Source: Anisodus tanguticus (taxonomy: Eukaryota; Streptophyta; Magnoliopsida; Solanales; Solanaceae). From it: a stretch of DNA of 64,000 nt. Made by a program: the position numbers and the translations under genes. The notes beneath the pieces are model-generated. The model saw nothing but the letters and a program-made list of their open reading frames with translations. It was not told the DNA's origin and ran no database searches. Shown here one piece after another: positions 11,691-23,783 of the stretch (position 1 is its first letter; each line of letters opens with the position of its first letter). The DNA lies in the NCBI GenBank assembly GCA_034509755.1, contig CM067552.1:15161001-15225000 (forward strand). The letters are read 5' to 3'.

Positions 11691-13326
11691 AATGATTTTG
11701 TAAGCAAATTCTGGGTTATTTATCCGAGACTCTGTGGGAAAAAGGAATTTGAGTTTGTTAAAAATGTTTTTTTTTGGTGTAAGAGAGTGATTAGAATTTG
11801 AAAAAACTGATGCAATATATTTTGCTAGGTTTTTGATATATATATATATATTTTTTATTTTTTAAAATATGAAAAAGATAGAATCACGTCTTGACTTCAG
11901 TTTGTATCAAACAATTAATATTATGCTTAAGGGCTCCCATTATTTGCTTTCTGCCCAACCGAGATTGACTCGGGGGTAATTCCTATAGCTTCAGATGCTA
12001 CCTCAAACATACATCAGTATCGACATTTGCGTCAAGCCAAGGTTTTGACATATATGCATCCTCATGTTTCAAATGCCCTCACTGAAAGAAAGTCCCTTCC
12101 TCACATGTATTTCAGTATTTTGAACTTTGGGACGTCTAGAGAAATACACTCACCCTCAGAAAGATGTTCAATGCATTTAATTGTGATACCATAGGCTTGG
12201 TCGTCATGTGAGTATCCACTAATGTGAGAACCCTCTCTATAGGATCATGTAGGGCTTGTTAAGGGTTTGTAATGTAGGCTTGGGGAAAAGAAAGGATATT
12301 ATTTGGGTAAGGAGTGACTAATCCTTCCTTGAGCGTTGGAATATGTCCGCGCTTGGTATTTGTGTGCCTTGATGCCAATTGGCTTCTTTTTGCCCCCTTT
12401 GTTTTTTACTGACTTCTTTTGAATATTTCGTTTGGAGCTTTTTCCCCTTTTTCAGAGTTATTTCCTCTTTTTTAATTGTCGGGGCTTTTTGACTTCTTCT
12501 TTGTGTGAAGCCGTCCTTTTGTTTTTTTCATTTCCTCTTTTGGGAACATTGAAACTTCAATTCGGATCCTTTTCAGCAATTTGCACATTTCTGATGCGCT
12601 CAAGGAGGTCGGGCCAAGAGAAGGATAGTGCGTGTATGTACTCATAAAGGGTATAGGCATAAGATGTGGTTGTTAAAAAAAATAGGCTTCAGGCTCAAAG
12701 GGGAAGTACTACGGATAATGATATTTGGTACGCTGGAAAGGCTCAAACGGATCAAAGAAATCTTACGATCTTTTCCTATACCAAGTGTTACTCAGGATTT
12801 CTCCTCGACAAACATTCGAGTCAAGTTCTAGATCACAATGCAATGCAATAGAACTTATTCTAAAAAACTCACTACACAATGCACATGAAACGATGAGGTT
12901 GGCTTTGTTCATATCTTGGAAGCATGCAAAACAATTATTAAGTGTCTACACAGGCGTGAATGAGAGGTACCAAAAGAATCAACGGTTTACCATGAAGTCA
13001 GTCTTCTCCGCTTGTTATTTCCTATGCACACTCCTAACTGTGTTGGTATTCAACCAAGTCAATCAATGACGCTTAAAATATTTTTGTATATTTTTTTTTT
13101 GAATAAAAGGTACCGAACCCAAGTAGGGCTGCCTACGTATCTCATCTTTGACGAGAATCATGTGTGCGTAGTTCGTTCAGATAGGTTATAAAAAATGTAT
13201 GCTTGAAAAAGAATCAATCCACGATAGGATAGTAAGAGTAAAAACTGTATAAAACAGATGATTGTCCATCAGTGTTGCACAATATCCAAACTATATGAGG
13301 AGGTTGCCATACCACTTTCCTATATT

Positions 13327-13941
13327 TCACCTTAGGTATGTATCCTTCCAGCAATTGTAACATGTCCTTCCGTCTGTTAGGTATATGTTGTATTGAAGGA
13401 ATTCAAACCCGACCAAGTTTTGGATTGTAGCAAAAACCTGATATATACATCTTCCTATTGATTTCTTCTCTCCATGTTTATCTACATTTCTTCTTTTCCA
13501 CAATTCCCACAAAAATATAGTAGGCTTAGCATGGAATAGTGGTTTCAACCTATCATTAACAGGTTGCTTCCACCATTTTACTATGATTTATTGTATTTGT
13601 AGTCCTTCAATATTAATACCTATAAAAGAAGAAAAATATGACCAAGTCCTGTTAGCAGAAAAAGTCCTAGCAAATAAATGTTGGATTGTATACACCTTAG
13701 GATTTGAACAACACCAACATCTAGATTCTAAGTTGATATTCATCCTCTTCAAAACATCATCCAATGACAACTTAAACTTCCAACACATCCACATAAAAAG
13801 GAAATCTTTAAAGGCAAGACTTTGACCCACATGTATTTGTATATTACATTCTCCTGCCCTCTCAGCCTCAAATAATCCCAAGTAGTTTTGATTGAGAAAT
13901 CCCTCTTTTCTCTCTAATAACCACCAATGTGTTTCTATCAC
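13327..13941 (-). pseudogene. LINE zf-RVT C-terminal domain remnant
   Basis: Two open pieces (13,941-13,588 and 13,548-13,327) read a LAFKDFLFMWMCWKFKL segment, then RCWCCSNP...TIQHLF and later FLWELWKRRN. The W-KFKLP..D.V..R.., CxCC..P.E....HLF and WR.RN pattern is typical of the zf-RVT domain that follows reverse transcriptase in plant LINEs. A zinc-ligand-type C-C...H cluster is present. A frame change between the pieces shows it is no longer functional. Confidence 0.75.
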
Positions 13942-14399
13942 CTCAAAAAATTCAGGGGGCTTAATAGTACTAATGTACTATGTCCTTTGGTAATAACATC
14001 TCTAATTTTTTCACATCCCAATTCCGATCAGCACCATTTCATACACATTTTGAATTTTGTCATCATTAGTATCTCCAGTTGTTACATAGTATAAGGCCCC
14101 TAAACCTGTCTAATTATCATACCAAAATAGAGCATTGCCCATTTTGATTTTCCACCAAATGAGCTGCTCTATCAGATCTCTAGCTTGCAACATCTTTTTC
14201 TAGTTTAGGATCCATATTTCCATTGTACCACTACTGCATTTTCTTTCTTGAAGCATTTATTACTATGCTAAGCACTACACATTGATCGTGAAGTTCTAAA
14301 CATCCACTATATTTGACAATATAAAGCCATTGACACATCATGGAAGGATCTAAAATCCAACCCTTCTTTTTCTGGTATACGCATATTATTCTAAGCTGA

Positions 14400-15617
14400 C
14401 CAGTGTCTACTTTTTCCTCTCACTGTATTATTCCAGAAGAATTGTACAAATAACATATGCATTTGATTAATAACACAGTTTGGAGGATTTAAAGTAGATA
14501 AAAGATGAATTGGCATACCTTGCAAGACATGTTTTATTAACATAACTCTTCCTTCAAAGGACAACATTTTCCCTTTCCAAGATTTAAACTTGTTCAGATT
14601 TTGATCAAAATAGGATTGAAATAATCCTTTCTCCTTCTATTGTAGATAATAGGATAGCCCCAAGTATGTAAAAGGAAAATCCTTTCTCTCAATTCCTGTG
14701 ACCACCTCCACAATAGCTTTGAGATCTCCTGTGACATTTTGATGCATATATACTGAACTTTTGTTCCTATTAATCTTCTTTCCTGATGTTTCTTCTTACC
14801 TTCTCAGTACTTCCATAATCATTTGTAAAGAAATAATATCTGCTAAAGTAAACATAATCATATCATCTGCATATTTCAAATGATTAACTTTTGGACATCA
14901 TTTAGAAAGCCCATAGCCCTTGAACCGTGGTATCTAATGCAGATGATTTAAATTTCTTAAAAGTACCTCTGTAGCCAAAATAAATAAAGTAGCGGATAAG
15001 AGATCTCCCTGTTTTACTCCACTAGAAGATTGAAAGAAACCATGCTATTGTCCATTTATGAGAATGGAATACCAGTTATTACTAACTATTATGAACACCA
15101 TATGTGAGTACCCTAACTGTCTCATGACTTTGATCAGAAATAACCAAGTTACCCTATCATATGCCTTTGTCATATCCAGTGTTAGAACCATATTTTCAGT
15201 TTTAGTCCTCAATCTTATATCTAAAACAATTTTTTGTGTCAGCAACACATTCTCCAATACACTTCTCCCTTTGACAAAATCTTCCTGATTAAGAGCTATC
15301 ATATCTTGTAATCCATCTACTAGTCTTTCATGTATTAAACTTGAAAATATTTTATTGTTGAAATTACTCAAACTAATAGGTCTCATATCAAAGAAGGTAT
15401 TTATAATATCCTTCTTTGGTAAATGAACCAAATTTGTATGAGTCACAAATCTTGGCAATTCTGCACCACAAAAGAAACTTTGCACCATGTTAGTTACATC
15501 CTCCCCAATTATATTCCAACAAGATTGATAAAACAATCCTGTGAAACCATTAGGTCCAATAGCACTTTCCCCTTTAAGTTTAAAAAAAATCTCCTTTACT
15601 TCCTCCTGTTCTGGCAT
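14400..15617 (-). pseudogene. LINE reverse transcriptase remnant
   Basis: An uninterrupted 190-codon stretch (15,617-15,045) carries the finger region, with a PNGFTGLFYQSCW segment, RPISLSNFNNKI and the first catalytic aspartate in LDMTKAYDRV. Past a stop, the palm box KYADDM is encoded at 14,862-14,873 within LKYADDMIMFT, so the YADD active site survives. Downstream pieces to about 14,400 have several stops. The enzyme would have performed target-primed reverse transcription. The gene is dead as it stands. Confidence 0.8.
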
Positions 15618-16077
15618 GGCAGTGATTCTACTATTCTGTGACCATTTTTTGGGACATGGTCCAAAATCTCAAATTTAGTAGGGTCTGGTTCTTTTACAAA
15701 TTGATCCTTGAAGAATATGATGGCTTCTATTGGAATATCCTCTTTTTCCTCCAACCATGTTCAATTTTGCCCCTGTATCCTATTTTTCTGTAACCTTTTC
15801 CTTCTACCCTAGACATAAGTATGAGAAACCATAGTATTTTTGTCCCCGTTATCAAACCATTGCATTCCCAGTTTCGGCTTCCAAAAGGCCTCATCTAGAT
15901 GTATGTATCTATTAAAATCTACCTGAACCTTATAAAGCTTCTCCCTATTGCAAAGATATGGATTCAGTTCAAACTGGACCTCGTGTACTTTTATAACATC
16001 TTCAAAAGACTCAATCTCTTGGAAAATGTTCCCATAGGTATTTTTTCTCCATGTCACCAAAGCAGCTTTAACCGTTT

Positions 16078-16569
16078 TCAATTTATAATGAAACAACGTG
16101 AAAGGATTAAACATAATATCTGAATTCCAATTCTCTTTAATAAGATCAAGAAATGTATCATGTTCACCCAGAAATTTAGGAATTTATAAGACTTCTTAAT
16201 TGGTTTAGAGTTCCCAGTACAAGATATGAGCATGTTAGACCCTATTCTAACTAAGTGTTGGATTTCAATATTAGGATATACAGTATGAAGCAACTGATAT
16301 ACTAAACATCTATCCAATCTTTTAAAAATACAATCACTCCCACTCTGACCATTCCACCGAGTAAATTTACTCCATTTGAAACCTAAATCATACACCCCAC
16401 AGTTGTGTATACAAGATTTGAAATCATGTATCTTTTGTAAGCTGACTGGAAGACCCCCATATTTCTCTTCTTCTGATGTATTCACATTACAATCCCCTCC
16501 TATCATCCAAGGTATATTTAAGTTTTCTTCCATATCCTCCAAGATTTCCCATAATTCTTTCCTTTCCAA
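16078..16569 (-). pseudogene. LINE endonuclease (EEP family) remnant
   Basis: A 163-codon open segment holds GGDCNVNTSEEEKYGGLP, CIHNCGVYDLGFKWSKFTRWNG and IFKRLDRCL, the C-terminal half of an apurinic-like LINE endonuclease. The usual GDFN motif reads GDCN, and the terminal SDH-type motif is not recognisable because the frame has degenerated. The N-terminal half lies upstream (about 16,570-16,900 on the plus coordinates) in broken frames. Confidence 0.75.
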
Positions 16570-17939
16570 CTATTTACACTTAGTATATACCACAGTAATT
16601 AGAAAAGCCTCCTGCATCCCTTGAGTTTTAAGCTTTATAGTAATGTGATGTATGTGATCCAACACTATCTCCACCTCAAACATTTCATCAACAAAGACCT
16701 AAATCTTGCCAAACAGATTTGCTACAACAGTATGCATAGTGAGTTCCCTTCTATATTCCTTAATTTTATCGGCATCTTTAATGGCTCCACGATCCCTATA
16801 AAACCAAACTGATATTTAAGATTCATCTTTGTTAGCCTATGAAAGGATCCATGGTATTTAATGACCTAATGTTCCATATTAATGCATTAAACATTAGTTT
16901 TATTCAATGCACTTCTAGCTTTATATCCCACCCTATGAGGGACACTGGTTTCTCTTTACTTTTTCTTTTTTCCTCTGCCTCCTCATTTGAGACACTTTGG
17001 TGTACATCTCCTTATTTTAAAGCTTCCTGGTATTGTTGCTCCAATGATGACCACCCATATCTTTTCTTCCATGTGTACCTTGTATCTTATGATTTTGCTT
17101 ATTATTTAATTGACTAACCAGTTGCATGTTCTTGCTGTTACTCCCACCCTTCTTCTTATATTGTGACTTTTTACTACTATTGAGTGGGATTTATTGTTAT
17201 GCAGGGGTGCCTATTTTATCCTTCTCCTGTCCAGTACCAAATTGCACCATATTTTCATCATTTGAAGGTTTTTTAGTGGGACTACATGTATGCTTTTCTA
17301 ATCCATCCTCGTGCAATTCTATATCCTGTGTATTGGCTCTCGATGTACTATCCTCTATGGAAGTCTCCTGTATTGTTGCTTCCATATGTGCATCACTTCT
17401 TTTTTCTTGAACTCCGCCTATTACTTTTATTGGACTTTCTTTTTCACTTATGTCTACTTTTTGTTCTGTTATATCTTCTGTATTTCTTGTTCCCTCTTCA
17501 ATTTTCCTGATAGTGTGTTATTCAACCCCCTTATTGGTTTCCTTCACCTCTTTATTGTGCTTTTTAGGAGACAACTTTGTTTGCTGATTCTTATTTGAAT
17601 GAAAATTATTCTTTATCCACTCATTTGTGCTTATTGTTCTCTGTTTATCTATTTTACTTTCCTCCCTTCCTCGTGTATTATCAGCTACATTGGTTACTTC
17701 ATGTTCCTTTTACTCTTCATCTAGTATAGCAAAAGAATTACTAGTCTTCATTGTATCGCATGTCTGTGTTTTATTCTCCTTTCCTACTTCTGCAATTATG
17801 ACCCCATATTTGTCCCTGATAATTTATTGGTTCTCCTTAGCATCCATTCCTATTTACCCTGATAATTCCACCATCTTCTATTATTTTCCCTTTTCTGTTG
17901 TTCTATTGTTTCTTGTTATGCCTGCTGAGCTTTCATGTC

Positions 17940-18927
17940 ATCTCTATGCTTTTTTGTAATTCTGGATTCAAGGTTCTACATTCAGCTTCTTCATGTCCTT
18001 GTAATTTGCAATGCTTATAATATTTGGGTAGGTAATCATAATTGATCTTGATCCATTTTTTTTATTCTTTCAAGTTTTTCGTCTATCTCTGCAATATTAA
18101 TTCTACTAGGATGATCTGCTAGTAAATAAATTTTCACATTCACATTCTCAACGCTAGGTCTGGTCTAGTTTGCAGTTTTCAAATCCAATGTCAAAGGCTT
18201 TCCCACCGCAATTGCCATTGAGAAATCAACCTCTCTTTCAAAAATGTTTGGAGGTCATTCAGGAAAGCATATCCAAGCTACTGCTACTGGTGTTTATTAT
18301 TCAGGTTTAAACCATGGATCTCATATCAAAGGCCTCATCTTACAATATCTATCATGTACTTTCAGGTAATAGACCGGAGTGGACTAGAAATTCACATAGT
18401 CCTCAAATAAAGACAGTCGAATAAGGATATATCTTTCATCAATAAATCTAATGGTGGCCCTTCCTTTGATTTCACATTGTAATGGCAGAATATTCCTTAA
18501 TTCTTTGATGTCTATGATGTCATAAGAAAATTTCCCAATACTGCATATTGTAAATCTTCTTTGATTATCATCTGATGTATTTCAGTGGAGTTCCATGCTA
18601 TGTATGGTTCCCCATCCACAAAATTAACAGTTCTAGATGGGATAATTATCAGGTGTGTGTTTTGGTTTGATATTGGAGGTTTTAGTAAATTAGCAAATTT
18701 TGGTTGTCGTTTTCTTTGCTAGTCAAAACTATAGGTACGTTTTGGGCTTGGGAACTGGTGGTAGCTTGGGCTGGTGCTTGTGAGATGGTTGAGACAGTCG
18801 TGTTAGGCTGGGTTGTGGAAAGGATTAAACATGGAAAATTGGATTCATATGGAGAGGAGTGAGGTATAAGAGGAGGTACATGTGGAATAGTCTCCGGTGG
18901 AGGTTGTCCACCGGCCGAGATGACCAT
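17940..18927 (-). pseudogene. LINE ORF1 (nucleic-acid-binding protein) remnant
   Basis: The segment begins with a proline- and serine-rich N-terminus (open from 18,927) and continues in broken frames with a VNFVDGEPYIAW segment and an RATIRFIDERYILIRLS segment typical of the DUF4283 domain. Near 18,000 it encodes KYYKHCKLQGHEEAEC, a CCHC-type knuckle in which the first cysteine appears to have become tyrosine. ORF1 proteins bind LINE RNA. Its size and position fit, but the frame is interrupted. Confidence 0.65.
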
Positions 18928-18964
18928 AATAGCCGGCGGCAGTGGCGTATTTTCAATGGAAGTT

Positions 18965-21674
18965 AGGGTTTAGGCTTAGGTGAATAGAGATAATTTTTTT
19001 TGTCTTAATAATGTTCCACTTGGAATAGTCGAACCACTCCCAATAATCTGATACATATTTGAATAAAGCACATAAGCCAAAACTGAATTTGATAACATAA
19101 GTAACTGAACATGTCTCTCGATCATAAGTAAAAGACAAGGTAAAGATAGGGCATCCAAGGCATGCCAGAGGTAGTCCTCACCCTAAATACTGAAGGCTTT
19201 CTGCTCGGACTCACACTCGAGCTCGCGAACTGGCGGCATGATCTGTATTTGCATAAGAAAAGATGCAGCAACTGTAGCATGAGTACACAACATACCCCCG
19301 TAGACATCATAGGCCAAGAACGGCGGAAGATACGCGAAAAGAGATAAATATCAAGTTGATACCAAGTAGTCCTATACTAACAGTTCAATAATCCAACTAA
19401 TGTCACATTGTCCATAGAATAGTTCACTTAGTTCACATATCACCTTATTCAAGTAATATTTAATAATCACTTAAGTCATCCAATTTCAGAAGAGTTCAAC
19501 AACAATATTCCAATTGTAATTGAGAAATTAACAATCCTTCTTCATTTCAGGAATCCAACCAAGTTATCAATAGTCAATCCAACGCATAATCCATCAACGG
19601 ATAATCAATGAAATGATATGTATATGATACGAATAAAATGCATATACATGGTACCTTTATCCTCCGGTATACATGAGTTCAAATTTTATGAACTGCACAC
19701 CTATAGGGGACATGCGATGTCCATTTACTCATCCGATCCTATAGTATTGACATAATCTCATAGTATTCTTACCTTGCCAGTCCCTTAGACCCGCAACATA
19801 TATCATCCCACTCCAATATAGATATCATAAGAACCATGAGTGTATAAATGCAAATGACAATACAAGACAAGAATCATAATATCATGAGATGCAACCAAGT
19901 ATAGAGATGAATATCACATGCTTTCAAGAATATAGTAGTATATAATTCAAATACAATCAGGATGTCATATCAAAGCCTGTGTGATGAATAAGCACAATGA
20001 TAAAATGTATGGCGATGAACCCACATAATGGCGACGAGCCCACATAATGGTGACAAGCCTAATCAATAAGCAGTCGAAATCAGCTTAAGGTTGATTCCCC
20101 AAATCAGTCATCATCAGAGTTCAACATCGGTACCCACTCAACCGTTCATCAGAACCATTTGAGTGGGACCCCCAAACACGCCCAATACCCCTCAATATTT
20201 ATAACTAATTACCTACTACTATCGGAGTCTAGTGAAGGTAAACCGAAGCCTACCTCTAGGGCAAACAAGAGCTTCGAACAATCACCTTTTCACGCAAGCC
20301 TTGCCTTCCGCTGCGCCTTGTGGTAATCGAAGTCTAATAAGAATATATTATTTGTTAATACAAGATTTATTACCCAAAAGGCATAAACAAATCCAGGTCC
20401 ACTTCATCAAGACTCAAAATTTATTACCCAAAAAGCTTAAACACATACTAAATATCATATCCTTAAGTTAATTAGAAACATATACTCATTTAGACCTTTG
20501 ATTGGACAATTTAAGAAAAAACCAATAAACGAAACCTTAGAATCTTCCTCAATTCAAAAAGGTTTCTATAATCAAATTAAACTCCACCACATGATTATCT
20601 AACCTATTCCATCACTAATTCACAATAATCAAACTAAACTAATCCATAAACATCATTAAATCAAAGTTTCAACTCTCTTAATCTCATAAGAACCTATAAC
20701 TCATCTTCCCCAATCACATGAACACTATAACACCACTAAAGGACCTTATATCAAGAAATTAAATCACAAAGGATGGAAATCTTTACCTCAAAGATGAATT
20801 CACTCTTAAACATCAGAATACCCATTTTTGTGGATCTAGGTTCGAGTAAAGCTAATTTTGGAAAAGTGGGTTGACCTAGGAATTTATCAAGCTTTCCTGA
20901 ACCAGCGATTTCATCCAAGCGGAATTGATTCCGCTAGAACATCTCTCTCCCACATAAAACTATCTCGCTGGGGCGCAGTCACTTGACACCTCACCCAATG
21001 TCTAAGCAATCTCGATCCCTAAGAGGCGCACCCATCGTTGTGGGAATTCCCTCCGCCAAGGCAAAAACTCACCACATGCCCACAAACCGTTTCTGTGAGC
21101 TAACCTCCACAGAGGCAGACACGCATGAGCGAACCATAATGTCGCCGAGGCGGACAGCAAACACCATCAATTTCAAACTTAACTTAAACATCCACCAAAC
21201 ACCCGAAACACTCCGGAGACCCCTCAGATAGAAACCAGACATGCTCCCCCAAGGTAAATAATGCTACAAACTCACTCCTACCCTCGAATTTCCCATTTAA
21301 TGGACCTAAGACATACTTTTCTAAAGAATTGTCTGGAATAACAAAATATCCATATATTATAAATAAGACCACCAAATTCATCTGATTGTCTTGGCAAGTG
21401 AACCAATGACTCGACTAATCATAAATGACCCTCCGAAACTATCGAAAGCGATGGAACTCAGAAATGAACCCATCTACTCATAATTCAATCTTTATTTAAA
21501 CATACAAACTCCAAGGTTCTTATTATGGGGTTTTCATCTGAAACTCGTATAAATGGACCTCCGGATCTGTGTCACCCATCCCCGCGCATCAAAAATCACA
21601 TATGGAGACTACGGGAAGAGTGAAATAAGAAAATAAGGGTCTTTAGCTAAAAAATGAAAAGACGGGTCGTTACA
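18965..21674 (-). repeat. 3' LTR (copy A) of a chromoviral gypsy element
   Basis: On the minus strand the LTR starts TGTAACGACCCG at 21,674. It runs about 2.7 kb, with its last few hundred bases lost at the junction with the LINE. It shares long stretches with copies B and C (23,784-25,411 and 25,412-27,190), for example CCAAGTAGTCCTATACTAAC, and with the reverse complement of the LTR at 4,590-7,674. A GC-rich block at 20,890-21,180 includes AAGCGGAATTGATTCCGCT. Confidence 0.75.
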
Positions 21675-22440
21675 TTGGATACCAACTAAACAAGCGTTTA
21701 TCCTTGAACGAACAGAAACGAACAAGGGAAACATACTGGGAGTAGTAAATAAGTTAGGATATCAGCTCTGCATGTCGGACTCTATTTCCCAAGTCGCCTT
21801 ATCAACAAGACGATGCTTCCACTGAACTTTCATAGAAGCTATCAACTTAGACCTCACCTTTCTCACCTGCCTGTCCAAAAAAAAGGCACTGGCTCTTCCT
21901 CAAACTCCAAATTCTGATCTAGCACTATGGAGTCCCACAGGATGATATAAGAACCGTCGACATGATACTTCTTCAACATAGAGACATGGAAAACCAAATG
22001 GACACCTGAAAGACCTGCTGGTAAAGCCAACTCATATGCCAAACTCCCAAACCCTATGAAGAACCTCAAAAGGTCTGATATACCTCAGACTCAGCATTTC
22101 TCTCTTGCCGAACTTCATCACACCCTTCATGGGTAAGACCTTCATAATAATCATATCACCAACCATAAACTCTAAGTCCCAGTTACCACCAAAATTAAAC
22201 ACGTAGGCTCGTAACATGTCCTCCAATAACTGAATAGTCTGTTCGGACTGACCGTCGGTCTGAAGGTGATATGTTGTACTAAGATCCAAGTGAGTGCCCA
22301 ACTCTTTCTGCAAAGTCTGCTAGAATTGTAAAGTAAACTAAGTACCCCAATAAGAGATGATAGAAATAGGAACCCCATGATGACGAACAATCTCACGGAT
22401 GTAGATGTTAGCTAACTTTTCTACATTATAAGTCTTCTGG
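21675..22440 (-). pseudogene. Gypsy integrase C-terminal and chromodomain-type remnant
   Basis: Broken open segments (22,396-22,172, 22,313-22,032, 22,069-21,863) encode HLDLSTTYHLQTDGQSEQT, LEDMLRAY, KVLPMKGVMKFGK and VFHVSMLKKY, the end of a Ty3/gypsy integrase and its GPY/F-type extension. Just before the LTR a VDKATWEIESDMQS segment fits the end of a chromodomain. This identifies a Tekay/Del-type chromovirus. The N-terminal integrase, RNase H, reverse transcriptase and protease are absent. Confidence 0.75.
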
Positions 22441-22449
22441 ACCTGAAGG

Positions 22450-23600
22450 GCTGCCTAAACTGGTCGACCATGCTGCGAATGCTGATAGCTACATTACTGG
22501 TCATTACCACGGGAAGTAGAACCGCTGAACCGTCCATATCGCCTCTCCCACTTATCGGGCTCATATTTGGGCATCTTTCCCCTCACAAACTCCACCATCC
22601 TCGCATGTTCAGTTACTGTCTCAAACAAAGCCCCAAAGGCAACTAATTGCAACGTAGTTAACTGATTGGGAATACTTAAACCTCTAGCAAAGAATCTCAC
22701 CCGCTCAACCTCTGTAGGTAGCAGCACTACTTCATAGCGTGATAAGTTATGTAAGCGAGTCTCGTATTGTGCAACTGTAGAACCTCTCTGCTAAATCTTC
22801 TGGAACTCATCACCCTTGCTCAAACGCAATCTCAAAGGCACATAATTCTCCAACGAGACTTGGTAGAACCTAACCTAAGTCAATGAAGATGAACCCACTG
22901 GTAGGAAATCAACATATGATCTCCCCCACTGTTTGGCATATCCTAAAAGTTGGAGGGCTACAAAACTAACTCCTTGCGACTCCACAATATCCAGAGTATG
23001 CAACCACTAATAGCTGCTCATAATAAACTCATATGCATCCTCCTCAGGATGACAAAAAAATATCGGAGGATTCATGTTCGATAAGTGCTCCTAAATCTTT
23101 CGCTCATCTTAGGTCATAGCTATCCCTGCAATCGGCTGGGGACCAAACACTAGAGCAGGAACCTCATCAATACAGGGCACTGACATCGTCGCTGGCTGAA
23201 CCTCAAGAGTACTAAACTCGAGAGTCAGAGTTTGTCCATCTCCCACACGGGTATGAGAACCACCTAGAGTAGTCGGATGAATACCCCCCTGGAAAAATCA
23301 TCAAGTACGCTCAACAACCTAACCAGTGTGTCCTGTAGGACTGGAGTAACAATAAATCCAAGTTGATCACGTGTTGGCCCCATCTCCTCCTTGAGCAACT
23401 CATCTTGAGGCTCAATATATGGCTAAGGGGACTCTGATATAGCATAGCTCTTTGTGCCCCACCCCAAGCTTGTGTAGCTCTTCGTGCTCTACCTCAGCCC
23501 CTAGCATATCCTCTACCGCGACCATGCACTGCAAGCGTGGGTGCCAGTGCCTCCTCCCTCAATGCGTCGGCACGAGTCCTCACCATTTATGAAAAAATAG
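22450..23600 (-). pseudogene. Gypsy gag remnant
   Basis: A 78-codon open stretch (22,727-22,494) reads VERVRFFARGLSIPNQL and AFGALFETVTEHARMVEF, a gag matrix/capsid pattern common in plant chromoviruses. Weaker frames continue upstream to an Arg/Gly-rich start region near 23,590. At about 22,445 the gag sequence runs straight into integrase sequence, so several kilobases coding for protease and polymerase have been deleted. Confidence 0.65.
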
Positions 23601-23765
23601 GAACAAATATCAGATACCAATTTGATTCAAATTAGCACGAAAGGAATGAAGAAAGTGAAATTTTCTAAATGTTCCATTGTCTCCCAAAGATAAGTACAAA
23701 TGTCTATGCACCGGTCCGCGAGACTCTACTAGAAATTTCTCTTGTATTTAAGACAATTTAACCTA

Positions 23766-23783
23766 ATGCGTTGATACCAAATT
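23766..23783 (-). other. Primer-binding site of the chromoviral element
   Basis: Minus-strand AATTTGGTATCAACGC follows directly after the LTR end CATGACA at 23,784. It resembles the initiator-Met tRNA complement with changes after GGTATCA. Confidence 0.65.

Larger units (their letters stand above)
10484..13200 (-). mobile_element. 3' untranslated region of the Tat/Ogre-type element
   Basis: About 2.7 kb with no credible coding capacity lies upstream of the 3' LTR on the minus strand. It is packed with tandem repeats (separate entries) and contains the phrase CCGCCTACGTAT...AACGTAGTTC, also found in diverged form at 13,128-13,175 and 45,110-45,260. Tat-lineage elements are known to carry hypervariable, repeat-rich 3' UTRs. 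The pol genes expected upstream are missing because a LINE begins near 13,300. Confidence 0.6.
13300..18960 (-). mobile_element. Nearly full-length LINE (non-LTR retrotransposon), decayed
   Basis: On the minus strand the order is an ORF1 with a DUF4283-like segment and zinc knuckle (about 18,927-17,940), an endonuclease (16,569-16,078), a reverse transcriptase (15,617 to about 14,400) and a zf-RVT region (13,941-13,327). This is the normal layout of a plant L1-type LINE. Numerous stops and frameshifts break it. Both ends are approximate: the 5' end abuts a truncated gypsy LTR near 18,960, and no clear poly(A) tail was found at the 3' end near 13,300. Confidence 0.8.

Noticed and set aside
11174..11707. 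177-codon minus-strand open frame with repeated HELRYDLI words
   Set aside because: It is a translation of the roughly 100-bp 3' UTR repeats. Repeat lengths of 103 and 96 do not keep one coding phase across units.
13081..13105. Poly(T) run as the LINE's poly(A) tail
   Set aside because: It lies beyond a copy of the Tat 3' UTR motif (13,128-13,175), so it belongs to the Tat region and not to the LINE end.
17126..17959. Hydrophobic plus-strand open frames suggesting membrane proteins
   Set aside because: They are antisense to the Lys/Asn-rich LINE ORF1/endonuclease interval, and Leu/Phe/Tyr-rich shadows are expected there.
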